NCBI RefSeq assembly: GCF_020921035.1
Contig: NC_063155.1
Location: 15,767,311 to 15,831,310, forward strand
Length of the DNA stretch: 64,000 nucleotides
Direction: 5' to 3'
DNA from: Rhodamnia argentea
Taxonomy: Eukaryota; Streptophyta; Magnoliopsida; Myrtales; Myrtaceae
Under the pieces are notes generated by a model, which saw nothing but the letters and a program-made list of their open reading frames with translations, was not told the origin of the DNA and searched no databases. A program made the translations under genes and the position numbers. Below, piece after piece: positions 37,471 to 48,650 of the stretch (positions are counted from its first letter, which is position 1; every line of letters begins with the position of its first letter).

Positions 37471-37850
37471 GAATTGGCTGGCGATAATAACCCTATGGCA
37501 TTTCCGTCTTCCCAAACATATTATCTTTGGGTAATCGAAGACGGTAGGACGTGGAGTTCTACGTCGAGTCGATGGACGGGGTCCGGACCTGAGGGGGGTT
37601 CGAGGAGATCGGTGTATGACCCGAATCAGATCAAAGAGGAGCGATAGGAAAGAGATAGGAGGAATAAGATTAACATGGACTTTCGGAAACTTAGTGAATG
37701 GATCAAATGGTCTCCGGGGGCAACCTCCGGTTCGGTAGACCGGATCAACCTCGGAAAGAGCTCGGCTTTTAAGGGGTTCCTCACAAGTCTTCAGCTTTCA
37801 TCGTTTCAACTTTCAGCTGCCCGGCGGAGCCGATAGAGGCTCCTTCCTTT
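37471..37850 (+). pseudogene. SPT16 pseudogene, segment 3
   Basis: After the second GAATTGGC the sequence reads IITLWHFRLPKHIIFG, DVEFYVESMDGVRT, RRSVYDPNQIKEER, ERDRRNKINMDF and then GVPHKSSAFIVSTFSCPAEP. This is the Pleckstrin-like middle/C-terminal part of SPT16 in several frames. About 270 codons of a normal SPT16 (between the ELA block and ITLLHF) are missing right next to the target duplication. It ends at the solo LTR at 37851. Confidence 0.78.
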
Positions 37851-38396
37851 TGTTGGATACTTCACCAATTTTAAAGTATTTCTAAAAGATTTGATAATAA
37901 TTATAATTGCATGTAAGTTTTTGTTTTGTAACGGTTTTATGATGGTCGTTTATAACAGCTTTACAACGGTCATATAATGGTTCTCTAACGACTTTCTAAC
38001 AGTCATCTAATGCTTTGTAACGTGCGATTTATTTCTTCATAAATCATTCAATATTATACAACATCTCTATAACGGTTTCTCAAGGGCTCTATTTGAACTT
38101 CAAGAGAATCTTAATATACATGAAATTACTAAGAGAATTTCATTTTCTTTCTTATACTTTTCCTTGCTAGGCTATACGTTGTTCATGTTCATTCTAATAT
38201 TCAATGCGGAATACAAAAGAATGTCTATTGTATCTTGAGAGAATAGCCACTAGAAGTCTTACGCACCGAGTTTCGTACTCCTAGGGACGGAATAATCTTT
38301 AATAACAGTGCTTGCACATCTCGGATAATTGTTCTTACTTTTCTCGTGTTTTTCAAAATATTTCATATGATTGTTATTTTTATATGTTATCTAACA
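37851..38396. mobile_element. Solo-LTR-like insertion, about 0.55 kb
   Basis: Begins TGTTGGATA and ends TATCTAACA, near-inverted ends with the TG...CA of LTRs. No coding part is present. SPT16 reading stops right before it (PIEAPSF) and resumes soon after it (FVVTPSEIEIANSK). An alternative right end is TTTTCCCGACA at 38407. No exact 5-bp target duplication is visible (left CCTTT, right TTTTC). Probably a solo LTR of a copia-type element, but the class is not proven. Confidence 0.5.
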
Positions 38397-38575
38397 TTTT
38401 CCCGACACTTTCGTGGTGACGCCAAGCGAGATTGAGATTGCAAACTCAAAAGGAATTGATCATGCACGGAAAAGCTTTAACACGGCTATTGTGTTCAAGG
38501 ATTTCAAGCGAGATGTGCTTAGAATCGATCAAGGAGTGGCTCCACAAGACTGACATTAATTTTAGAACAACATTT
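38397..38575 (+). pseudogene. SPT16 pseudogene, segment 4
   Basis: Reads FVVTPSEIEIANSK, then SFNTAIVFKDFKRDVLRID and, in the next frame, IKEWLHKTDINF. This corresponds to the C-terminal SPT16 block that normally has EIEIVNLERV and FDMTIVFKDFKRDV. A few codons between RID and IKEWL are missing. Homology ends near 38575; the acidic tail is not found. Confidence 0.8.
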
Positions 38576-39751
38576 TTAAGTAGTTGATTTTTTACGAAAT
38601 AAACGTACCTGGTATGCTTTCATAACTATTAGTAGAATCCAAGTAAGTTGACGGCTTACTGATCAAGTAGATGATTAAGTCATAAAATTTGGAAATTTTC
38701 ATGGTATCTTCAAAGCAACATCGGTGAATATATAGCCTCTAACATGTGATCAATTAAGTAGTTTTTTTTATGGAGAATGCTTTCCTGATGTCTGACGGTA
38801 GTTTCAATTATTTCTGACCATAGATCCACACACCATTACCGCGTGTTTTGCATAAAGCATTCATTAATTGAAATATCGTGGAGTTAGAAATAATGACAGT
38901 CTTGTCGGACTGTCAGGCTAGCGGCTTCCTTCTTTTATGATATCTTCCAATGTTGGTAAGTTCCGTTACACACTAGTAGTTCTTTTTTATAAAGGCATAA
39001 ATTAGGAAACAAGTAGACATGTCAAATTAATAATTAAGTTGGTAATTCTTTTTTTTTTTCTTTTGGTCGGTGAAAATTCCTTGCCTTTCATCAAGGATTA
39101 ATAAGGGAGTACAGTAATTTTGTGGAAGGGCTTGGTCCGTTTGTTCAAGAATGTAATATATCCCACCGACATGTGACCAATTAATCGAATGGTTAAGTAG
39201 TTTCTCAATTGCCTGAAAATTCACTAAGTTTGACGGCTTGGTCTGTTTGTTTGAAAGAAAATTGTTACTAGGAAATCATTTTCTGACTTTCTAGTGTTTA
39301 GATATGAAAAAGTAATTGATCTAATGAAAACATTTTCCATGGACCAAAAACAACGAGCTTAGATAGAAGGAAAATGACTTCCTCTCCGGGCAAGAAGGAT
39401 ATTACTTTTTCTAAACCACCAAATGCATGAAAATCAACCATTTCCCTTAAAATCGATTTCCAAAAAATATTTTCCTTTATCATGAAGCTTTCAGTAAAAA
39501 GAATGCACCCTTACTATGATCGGTCTTGCTAATCAAGGACATGGTCTATGATGACTTTGATATAAAAGACCAATTCAAACAAAGAAATATATAGTTTAGA
39601 TGCTCAATTTCACTAGAAGAAAAAAAATAAAGGACCCAAAATTGAATAATTTGCTATTGTCCGGAAGCTACTCAAACCTGCATTCCAAACTATTATCTCG
39701 CCTTTATTAGGCTTATTGCCGATTATATATGACTAGGAAAATTAGGTTGTC
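38576..39751. other. No recognisable gene
   Basis: AT-rich intergenic sequence. Around 39235-39490 there is a loosely inverted segment (GTCTGTTTGTTTGAAAGAAAA at the left, AATATTTTCC at the right) that resembles the MITE-like element at 10242. I cannot define its ends. Confidence 0.4.
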
Positions 39752-39759
39752 ATACTCAT
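39752..39759 (+). repeat. hAT target-site duplication, left (ATACTCAT)
   Basis: ATACTCAT precedes TAGGGGTGTCAA and is exactly repeated at 40852-40859 after TTGACACCCCTA. Confidence 0.9.
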
Positions 39760-40851
39760 TAGGGGTGTCAATGGTTCGGTTCGGTTCGGTTCGATTTTTT
39801 AAAAAACCGAACCGAACCGAACCATTAGTCAATATACTTAAACCGAACCAAAATTTGTCTTGAATTGAATTGAACCGAACTGAAAAACTCGGTTCGGTTT
39901 AGTTCGGTTCAGTTTTTAGTTAGACACCCACCTTGTAGGTGACCCAATGGCCACCCCGAGGCTCAAGCCGGCCTCCCCCAAAACCATTGCCAACCACCAT
40001 AGCTTCACTCCCTCTCTTCTTGATTTGAGCTCCCCAAGTGCTCTTCACTGTCATCGACATCGTAATCCCTCTCTTCATCGTCATCAAATCCCAACATGGG
40101 TCTAGGTCGTGGTGGTTGGAGCTTCTTGCACGCCGTCTCGACCACCAACCGCCGAGAACCCACCAAACCCGACCAAAAATCACCCGTTTACGTCCACTCT
40201 CGGGCGAGAGCTTCCTTGCTCAAGCTCAGCCCATGGAGCTTGGAGCTCTGCATGGAGAACCTAGGCAGCAAGAGCGGCAACATCATCCCCTACGGCAATG
40301 ACAATGACAACGACCCCCGAGGTGAGATCAAGAAGGGCGAAGAAGGAACAGATAGGCTTGAAGCCTCGATCGACGCGACAAATCACGAACGCAGGAAATG
40401 CAAGCGAGAAAGCAAAACCCCGGACTAATGTTAATAACAGCAACGGGAAGCCATTCACTACTCCGATGAGAGAGAGCACGAAAAAGAAAATGGGGAGAGA
40501 GAAGAAGAGGAGAGAGAATAAAGTAGAAAGGGGGGGGGAGAGTGCACGAAGATAGAAGAAGAGAGAGAATAAAGCAGAAAAAGGAGGGAAGAGAGAGAGA
40601 GCGCGCAGAGACAGAGGAAGAGAGAATAAAGCAAAAACAGGGGGAGTGATAGAGAGCATAGAGGAGTGAACAATAAGAGAGGATAGAGAAAACTGTGATC
40701 CGAACCGAATTGATCTGCACCGAACCGATCTATTAAATTATCCATTTTTTTTTATTATTAACCGAACCAAACTGAAAATGCACAAAATTTCAATTCGGTT
40801 CAGTTCATTTCAGATTTTGGTTCAGTTTTTAGTTCAATTTTGACACCCCTA
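39760..40851. mobile_element. Non-autonomous hAT element, 1.1 kb
   Basis: Termini TAGGGGTGTCAA and TTGACACCCCTA are exact inverted repeats of about 11-12 bases, flanked by a perfect 8-bp duplication. Subterminal arrays of GGTTCGGTTCGG and CCGAACCGAACC form internal inverted repeats at each end. There is no transposase. The inside is compositionally different from the neighbours (GC-richer at 39930-40450, purine-rich at 40480-40700), suggesting captured host DNA. Confidence 0.88.
40096..40428 (+). other. Open stretch inside the hAT element, possible captured gene fragment
   Basis: ATG at 40096 to TAA at about 40428, 110 codons. Residues SLELCMENLGSKSGN, followed by an acidic/Asn run, resemble the LCTENLGSETGSD-type block I associate with FANTASTIC FOUR family proteins. 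The resemblance is short and from memory. It may be a transduplicated fragment or chance. Expression cannot be judged. Confidence 0.3.
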
Positions 40852-40859
40852 ATACTCAT

Positions 40860-42795
40860 GACCCATGTAAGTTACGCGAATTCAACTCCCCTATTATTGA
40901 ATTTTGGCTTAATCTTTCTCTTAGTATGTGTGAAGGTCGAATAGCTTGACCAATTTAATCGAGTTGAGCACAAACTTGAAAATATCAAACCCGTGTATAA
41001 TTGACATAAACCAATGAACTGACAATTAATCCCCGAAAGATATATATTTCAGCCAATTTTTGCCTACTTTTGCTAGATCAACTCCTTCGCAAGAATATCT
41101 ACTCCTTGTCGAGCAAGCCCAACAAGCTTCTTCCAAAAGTCCGAAAGCAAACGGTAAGTACGCCCGTTAAGTCCTCTCGTTTGGCGCGGTGTGGTGATGG
41201 TGAGACTGCCGTACAAACTCTTCTTCTTCTTCTTACACCGCCATATTCTGACAAGCGGAAGAAACAATAATTTCCACGAGCAAAAAAAAAAAAAAGAGAG
41301 AGAGAGAGAAAAGATCCGCCAAATTATTCTTTTCCAATAAAAAAGAAATCCCCATAAATTACATCACATTTTTTTTTTTAATATTTCATTTGTTTTTACA
41401 TTTCGATGATTTTGTGAGGGAGACGCCGACGATTCAACCACATTGAACTCGTTGTGGAGGTGGCGGACTTTTACTCGGTCGCACCTCCCACCCACAACCC
41501 ACACCTCCGGTCCACCTCCATCTCTCTCCTCCTTCTCTCCCTCCGCTCGATCGGTTCGGGTGAGCTACAATTCCTTCCTCTTCTCCGTTCGCGCTCGTTG
41601 CGTGTCCCATCCGGTGCTCGTGTCGTCCCGATTCTCGATTCGCCAATCACCGGAATCACGCGTGGCGTTCGTCCCCCATCACGGCCTCCTTCCGAGTTCG
41701 GCGGTCACTTTGACCAAATCTCTCAAATTTTGGAAAATTAATGTACTTGACAACATTCTTCGCTAATAAACATGTGCCACGTGACCCCAAAAAAAAAAAA
41801 AAAACATGTGCCACACGATTTTAAAGCCATCTATTTAAATGACTTCAATGAGCTTCTATCATTACAATTACAACGTATCGGATTGTCTAGGAAGATCAAT
41901 CTCCGGTGCAACGCATTTTATAAGTTTCAGCACTAATCACTCGATACTAAAAAGTTGAGGAACTAGATTGAATATTATCTAAATTTTAGAGATCACATTA
42001 AATATATTGAAAGTTCGGAGATAATATTATAAGGGTGAGAATGGTTTTAAGGTAGAATCGGGAACTAGATAACCGCATCGGTGGGAAGCAATTTGATTTC
42101 AAGTTGCACGGTATGAAGGTCAACTTCCAAATTCTAAAAATTAGAAAACTAATTCCGACGGGTAAGCTCCAAGTGGTTGAACTTGGAATTTGCCTTAGTT
42201 TTTTTTTCTAGTTCAACACCTTGCATAATCCCGTAGTATTCTATGGCGTCCATTAATGAGTGTATAATCTAAAATCATTAGCACATGCTTTCTTTTTTGG
42301 CCATATCTATAACAAAGACTTTTACTTTGTTAATATTTCGTATTATTCTTATACCCAAATGTGATTGTGCTCAATGAATTGTAATAAGAAATGGTGGTCA
42401 TTAGAAGCGCTAATTACTACAATTGTTCAAGAAAGAACACAGATGGAACCTGGGTTGATTTTGGAACCTGTGACATAGTAGGTTCCAACTTTCATGTATG
42501 TAGGATACATTTCAAGTTACAAAAATTGGGGAACCGATTTTGATGGGCACATGAAAGGAATGTGAAACTACTCACCCTCTTAACATTACACATTAATATA
42601 AAGTTTAAAAATTATATTGAACGAATTAAAAGTTTAGGAATAGTATTACACATTGGATAAAAGTTCAAGGATCATTTATATAATTATCCCACAAATTTTC
42701 CTTATTATATCATTTTGTAGATCATCTAATCTAATATAAAAGTAAAACCCCCCACCTCTTTTTTTTTTTTTTGGTAAAAAAAACCCATCGGTTAA
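40860..42795. other. No recognisable gene
   Basis: At 41,400-41,760 a GC-richer, CT-rich stretch looks like a 5' leader or exon and is open in two frames, but no family is recognised and nothing continues it downstream. AACATGTGCCAC occurs twice (about 41769 and 41802) around an A-run. The rest is AT-rich. Confidence 0.4.
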
Positions 42796-42799
42796 AAAG

Positions 42800-43530
42800 G
42801 GCTAAATAACATCAAAAGTGGCAAAATTTTTCGTCGATTCACTTAAGTGTCAAATCATATAAATTTCCGCTTAATTGATTATGTGGCATTTTTAATTAAA
42901 TATTTAATCTGACATGGCAAATGTTTTAAAAATTTTAGTAGACTTATGAACTTAAAAATAACCTAATTTTTTATAAAAAAAAAATAAGCTAATTTTTTAT
43001 AATAAAAAAAAGCTAAACTTAAAAATAAGTTAAAAAATAAAAAAATCAGTTTAAAATTAAACTAAAAATTAAGAAAATTAAATTTAAAAATAATCTAAAA
43101 ATTAGAAAATATTAAATACATATTAAAATAAGCTGAAAATTTTAAAATTTTAAAAAATGCGTTGCGAGCAACATGGGCTAGTAACCCTCGCCCGATCCGG
43201 GGAGGGCCAGGCCCTCGATAAGGTTATCGACCCCGGGCTTGGGCTCTACTACACCCGTGAGGTATCATTCGCCCTCTTCGCCCGAAATGCATCTTTCTTC
43301 TTTTTTATTTTTTAGTTTATTTTAATCTAATTAAGTTGTGTATTTTTTATTTTCTAATTTTTTTGAACTTTTAGCTTTTTTATTGGTAAATGGATCTTCG
43401 AGTGAGCTACGTTGGCTTTAGATATTGATTAAAAAATGTCATGTCGAAATTTTTAGTCAAGTAGATTGGAATTGACACTTAAGTGATCGTTTTTAAAAAA
43501 AGTTTATACTTAAAGGGCATGAATGATAAC
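42800..43530. mobile_element. AT-rich foldback element (MULE/MITE-like)
   Basis: The left part contains GATTCACTTAAGTGTCA and the right part contains its approximate reverse complement around TGACACTTAAGTGATC. Further inverted similarity extends over about 100 bases on each side. The middle has a GC-rich island (43145-43265) in an otherwise extremely AT-rich core. No transposase is seen and the exact ends are uncertain. Confidence 0.4.
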
Positions 43531-44157
43531 CATTCTATTTTTGGCAATAATTTCTAGACAGAAATAGAATTTTCTATCCTGAGTAGACAAAGGTGTTTGA
43601 AAACAACACAAAATTTCTGTTCCCAAAATAGAAATTTATTTGTTAACAACATGAAATTTCTACAATTACCAACCATCGGGCCTCATATAGGCGGGCGATG
43701 GGTGGATGGTGTATGGAGATCGGCGAAAGGCGGATGGCAATCGGCCAACAGCAAGAGGGACGCAAGTGAGGAAGTGAGCAATAAAATTACGTTATCAAAC
43801 GAATTTCTATTCTAAATTAAAAATAGATTTAAAAGAAAAATAGAGATGATTATGCGTGCACCTTAAGTTATTAAAAAAAAAAAAAAATTGACACAAGCAC
43901 ACAAATTTTGACAGTTATGTGTCCTTTTGCCCTTAAAAACGCCAAAATATCTCCATTGAAAACCTCGAAGCCGCCGAATCGCCCTTTCAACCGCCTCAGC
44001 TCTCGAGTTCTTCGCGACTGAGAAACCCCCCTCTCTCCCCTCTCCCTTCATCGTCTTCATCCTGCTCTTGCCTCGCGAGCCGCTCGAATCGTTCGCGCGG
44101 CTCGCCGCAAATCTGATCTCCGAATCGAAACTGCGTCCCACCCCCCCGAAAAAGGAG
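43531..44157. other. Upstream region and leader of the RPAP2-like gene
   Basis: AT-rich promoter side, then from about 43,940 a CT-rich leader (CTCTCTCCCC at about 44032) directly before the ATG at 44158. No clear TATA box. The codons upstream of 44158 stay open to 44068 but contain no ATG, so 44158 is the start. Confidence 0.5.
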
Positions 44158-47100
44158 ATGGTGGAACTCCAGGAGCAACCCGCGTCCGTCCAAGACGCGG
44201 TCTACAAGCTGCAGCACTTCCTCTTCGAGGGCATCGACAGCGAGGCCCAGCTCCTCGCGGCCGGTTCGATCGTGTCGTGCCGCGACTACGAGGACGTGGC
44301 CGTCGAGAGGTCGATCGCCAACCTCTGCGGCTACCCACTTTGCGCGAACCCCTTGCCCGCGGACCGCCCGCGGAAGGGGCGGTACAGGATTTCGCTGAAG
44401 GAGCACAAGGTGTATGATTTGCACGAGACTTACATGTATTGTTCGTCGGGCTGCGTCGTCAATAGCCGGGCTTTCGCGGGGAGCTTGCAACCGGAGAGGT
44501 GTGCGGTTTTGGACGTGCTGAAGATGGAGGAGGTTTTGAGGGTATTTGGGGATAAGGGTTTGGCATCCGAGGGGGAGGAGAGGGCGGATAAAGTCGGGGA
44601 ATTGGGGATGTCTGAGTTGAAGATACAAGAGAATGAAGAGAATAAGGCGGGGGAAGTGAACTTGGAAGAGTGGATTGGTCCTACGGATGCGATTGAAGGT
44701 TATGTTCCTCGGAGAAGAGATGATATGGCCGCCGCAGCGTCTTCGCGTGCAAAGAAGGAAAGTAGACAAGGTAAACTGTTTGGTGATGCCTTGGTTTGTC
44801 GATGATTGACTGGATATGGCATATTATAGCACTGTTAATTGTCGAGTGTTGATGAGAGGTCTCAATTTTGTGTGTGTGTTTGCTAGATGAAATGGCAAGA
44901 GAGAAGGGTTGAGGTTTTTGAGTCCGTCCAATTCTGCATCATTGGAGCACTAGTAGTTTGGCTTCTCTAGAGCAGTTAATTATAGTGGCTGTGGCAAGCG
45001 GATTTCGCAGTCTTGGTTGGACCCTCTTCATGCTTTAAAAGTGTCCTTTATTTGCTTGTGCAGGGTCCAAATCCAGAAACTCTAAGCCAAGTAAAAAAGA
45101 GCTAATAATTAATGACATGGACTTCACAAGTACTATAATCACTCAAGATGAATATAGCATTTCAAAGTTGCCTGTGAATTCAGTGGAGGAAGTTTCTGCC
45201 GCAACAATGAAAGAATCAAAAGGGGAAAAAGTACATGGCAATGATACACAGAGTTGTCGTACTGTAATTGAGACTTCATCTGCAAAGCCGAGAACTTCCA
45301 AGATAAGCCAAAGTGAATTGAAAGGGAAGAGCTACGACATCACAGAAGATGAATACGGTTCTCAAAAAGTTCCTTCCCCTTCAGAAGTTTGTCAAAGTGG
45401 ATCCCTAAGTCGTGTTACAGGAGCAGAAGGAGCAGTTAATGATGGTATATCAGATGGAAGATCAACAGAAACCAAGCTGAAGCCCTCGCTTAAGTCTACA
45501 GGCGCAAAGAAAGTTAATCGTTCTGTTACATGGGCTGATGAGAAAGCTAGTGCAACCGATGGGGGAAATCTTTGCGAGACTAGAGAAATGGTGGACAAAA
45601 AGGAACCTCTTCCAACATCTGGCATTGAAACTGTGCAAGATGATGAAAATCTGCTGCGCTTTTCATCAGCTGAAGCCTGTGCAATGGCCTTGAGTCGGGC
45701 TGCTGAGGCTGCTGCATCTGGAGAATCTGATGTCTTTGATTCTGGTTGGTGTCTTCTCTCCTGTATGGAAGATCCATTTTAATATTATTTGGCATGATCA
45801 TACTGCAAACGTTGGTATAACTAAAAATGGAAGATGTTTGACTGCTCATGTTTTATGCAAAAATAAATCTGAATCAAGGTAGCATCTATCTTTGGTTGTT
45901 CTTTCTCAATAAATCTATGGACTATACTGCTTTTATTAAGGAATGATTGAAGACCTGTGGCTGGTTGGGATCAGGAATTAAATTGGGCATTGTATCACTT
46001 GATGGAAAAGTCCTTTGCTGTGAATTTATTAAAATTTGCTGGAATGCAGCCATATGCTGGCAGAGTTCTTCATCATGGTTTGTTTGCTGTAAGGGTTAAG
46101 ATGTCTGCATTGTTGGAAGAAAGGAAGTTTATCCTGCTCAGAGAGGGCATGCAACTCAACCACAACTGGGGAATTAAACCATTTGTACCTCCTCAGTAGT
46201 ATGATGTTGAGAAGTTGCTGGTTATGAAGATCTGTTTTCTGGTTAGGTATGAGCAAAATATGGCTCCATGTTGTCTTGGGCGTTGATTGCTTGTTGAGTT
46301 GCTTGGTGTAATAAGGGACATTGGGCTTATATTCTTTGGTTTGGGAGTTTGAGATTGCAGGGATTAGTTGTATTAGGTTTCGGTTTAGCCTGCTCGCCCT
46401 TAGGGTTTTGTGTGACTGAGATTGTTCTGGTATGTTTTCTTTTTCCTGATGACCCATTCTCCATTTGGTGTTTGAAGCTGGATTGATTTTATTGCCACAT
46501 CCACATGATGTGGATGGAAAAGAACCTATCGAGGACACTGATCCACTGGAAGTAGACCCAGTCTCCGTAAAGTGGCCAAAGAAACCTGGGATTCCGACCG
46601 CTGATTTATTTGATGCTGATGACTCATATTATGATGCCCCGCCAGATGGATTTAGTTTGACTGTAAGTGTTTTAAATTTAACTTGTCTACAATTTCCAGT
46701 TACCTTGTTAGTGTCGTCACTCACTTTAAAGTGTTTTTGAAATGTTTCAGTTGTCTCCTTTCGCAACCATGTGGGGTGCCCTTTTTGCATGGATAACATC
46801 ATCTACTTTGGCTTATATATATGGCAAAGATGAAAGCTTTCATGAAGAATACATGTCAGTTAATGGCAGAGAGTACCCACTAAAGATTATACTGCCTGAT
46901 GGCCGCTCTACTGAAATTAAGCAAACTCTCGCTGGTTGTCTTTCTCGAGCTTTACCTGGAGTGGTTTCTGATCTCAGGCTGCCAACGCCAGTATCCACCC
47001 TCGAGCAAGGATTGGTATAATATATGAATCTGTCTTCACCTCTCTCTTTTTCTGAGTCGTCGTGTTTCTTATGGTGACTGTTGATACAAAAAAGCTGATT

Positions 47101-48650
47101 AATCACTTGGAAATATGAATAGATTGTGGCATTTGCGGACCCCTTGTACTCTCTCCGTGTTTCTCATTGTTTATGTGTCATTTTCAGTATCATCAATTCT
47201 GTTGTGTCATTCCCTCCCCCCCCAAATAAAAAAAAAAAAAATCTGCTGTCTGATTAGGCATAAAGTTATCTTTTTACTGTCTTGGAGTTTGATCAAATCT
47301 TGTCAATAAGGCCTGCTTGGATAGAGCTGAAAATTTTGAACTGAGAACTTTAGAGCTAGAAATTGAGTGCTAGATGCCCCAGTGTTGAAAATGCAAACAG
47401 AAATTTACTGTTTGATTACATCTTTAGTCTAGATAGCACTAGTTAAGCTGTATGATTGGCAGTTCTTGTAAAAATTATCCGAATTTTGCATTGGCTATGC
47501 ATGAGTGCATATATTTGAATCTTCTGACCATAACACAAAATGATAGTTACCTAAAAGTAAAAAGTGATTCAAATCTTCAGATAGATATTGCCAGTTACCG
47601 ACTTCTTTGCAACGAGTCCCTGTAGTTGTGCAGTATTTTTCATTGGGTTTTACGCATGACAAATTATTATCAGGAAAAGTCCTTATGAGAGATAAAAATG
47701 CTGGCGAAGATTAATTTGACAAGTGACGACAGCGAAAATGGTTACATCTTTCCAACTTTGCAGCCTGTTTGAAGAATGAAGACTTTATATTCGACCTTTG
47801 TTATATTTTTATCTATATAGAGAACAAAATTGGTTTAGAAATGAGAGAAATTGTGGGTTGCTGATCTTTGTCAAAGAGCCTGGGGAATTTCTTTTTGAAT
47901 TTTGTTGTTTAGCTATCTAAGTTTAGATTTGCTTTCTCAGCAATCTAAGAAGTCTATTTTATTTGAGTGCTGATCATGCAGATCTTTTTTTCATGAAGAG
48001 TTGATTTTGGTTGATCAAACAGGGTCGTTTGTTGGATACAATGTCATTTATGGATTCTATTCCTGCATTGCGTACAAAGCAGTGGCAAGTGATTGTTCTT
48101 CTCTTTATTGATGCTCTCTCCGTTTGTCGAGTTCCTGTGCTGACTGCACACATGACCAATAGGCATCCCTCGCTGCAGAAGGTGAGTTAGACATCATGGT
48201 TCCATCTAGTAAGCCTGGTGAAATCTTCCTTATATATACCCACATATATAGAGTTATTCCTGTAATGGCTGTTCTAAGGGGCGACTACGATGCACGTGTT
48301 CTCTTCACTGTATTTCTCTAGTCCCTTGCAACTGTATTTCTCTAGTCCTTACAAACCAGATTTAGCCTCCTTTGTCATATTACTTAAATACCCTGGAGAA
48401 GTAAGGTAGGACAACTTCTTCGGTGGGATGGGGAAAAGACACTGATAGGTTCCTGAATGTTCCCTTTTTTATACTGCCATTTAGATTTTGAACTAGGGAT
48501 TGTCCTTAAAACATGGACGGTTTAACCTTGTATCTTGTGAAACAGGTGCTGCAGGGCGCCCGAATGAGCGTGGAAGAGTACGAGATCATGAAGGATCTTT
48601 TAATACCTCTGGGCAGAGCACCTCAGTTCTCGGCACAGTGTGGAGCTTAG
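44158..48650 (+). CDS. RPAP2/RTR1-type RNA polymerase II CTD phosphatase homologue (RIMA-like)
   Basis: Exons 44158..44770, 45064..45744, 46478..46662, 46751..47014, 48023..48181 and 48546..48650 join in phase to 668 aa, close to the roughly 700 aa of plant homologues. All junctions are GT-AG. The N-terminal RTR1/RPAP2 zinc domain has C57-x4-C62 (CGYPLC) and C95-x3-C99 (CSSGC) around KGRYRISLKEHKVYDL. The middle is a poorly conserved Ser/Lys-rich linker with the plant motif NRSVTWADEK. The C-terminal half has ADLFDADDSYYDAPPDGFSL, PFATMWGALFAWI and RMSVEEYEIMKDLLIPLGR. RPAP2 proteins bind Pol II and remove Ser5 phosphate from the CTD. The plant protein (Arabidopsis RIMA) partners IYO in nuclear import of Pol II. 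The fourth intron (about 1.0 kb) is the largest. Confidence 0.92.

Noticed and set aside
40261..40745. Overlapping Leu/Ser/Phe-rich minus-strand frames
   Set aside because: Complement of a purine-rich GAGA-type tract inside the hAT element; low-complexity translation, not a protein.
44068..44157. N-terminal extension of the RPAP2-like protein
   Set aside because: Frame is open but begins at a non-ATG codon; the first ATG is 44158, which gives the expected family start.
43996..44769. Long open frame (257 codons) antisense to RPAP2 exon 1
   Set aside because: Shadow of the GC-rich coding strand. The plus-strand product has the RPAP2 zinc domain; the antisense product has no recognisable domain.
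45957..46199. 80-codon open frame between RPAP2 exons 2 and 3
   Set aside because: Sits in the intron 45745..46477. Joining the exons without it keeps phase and the family sequence.
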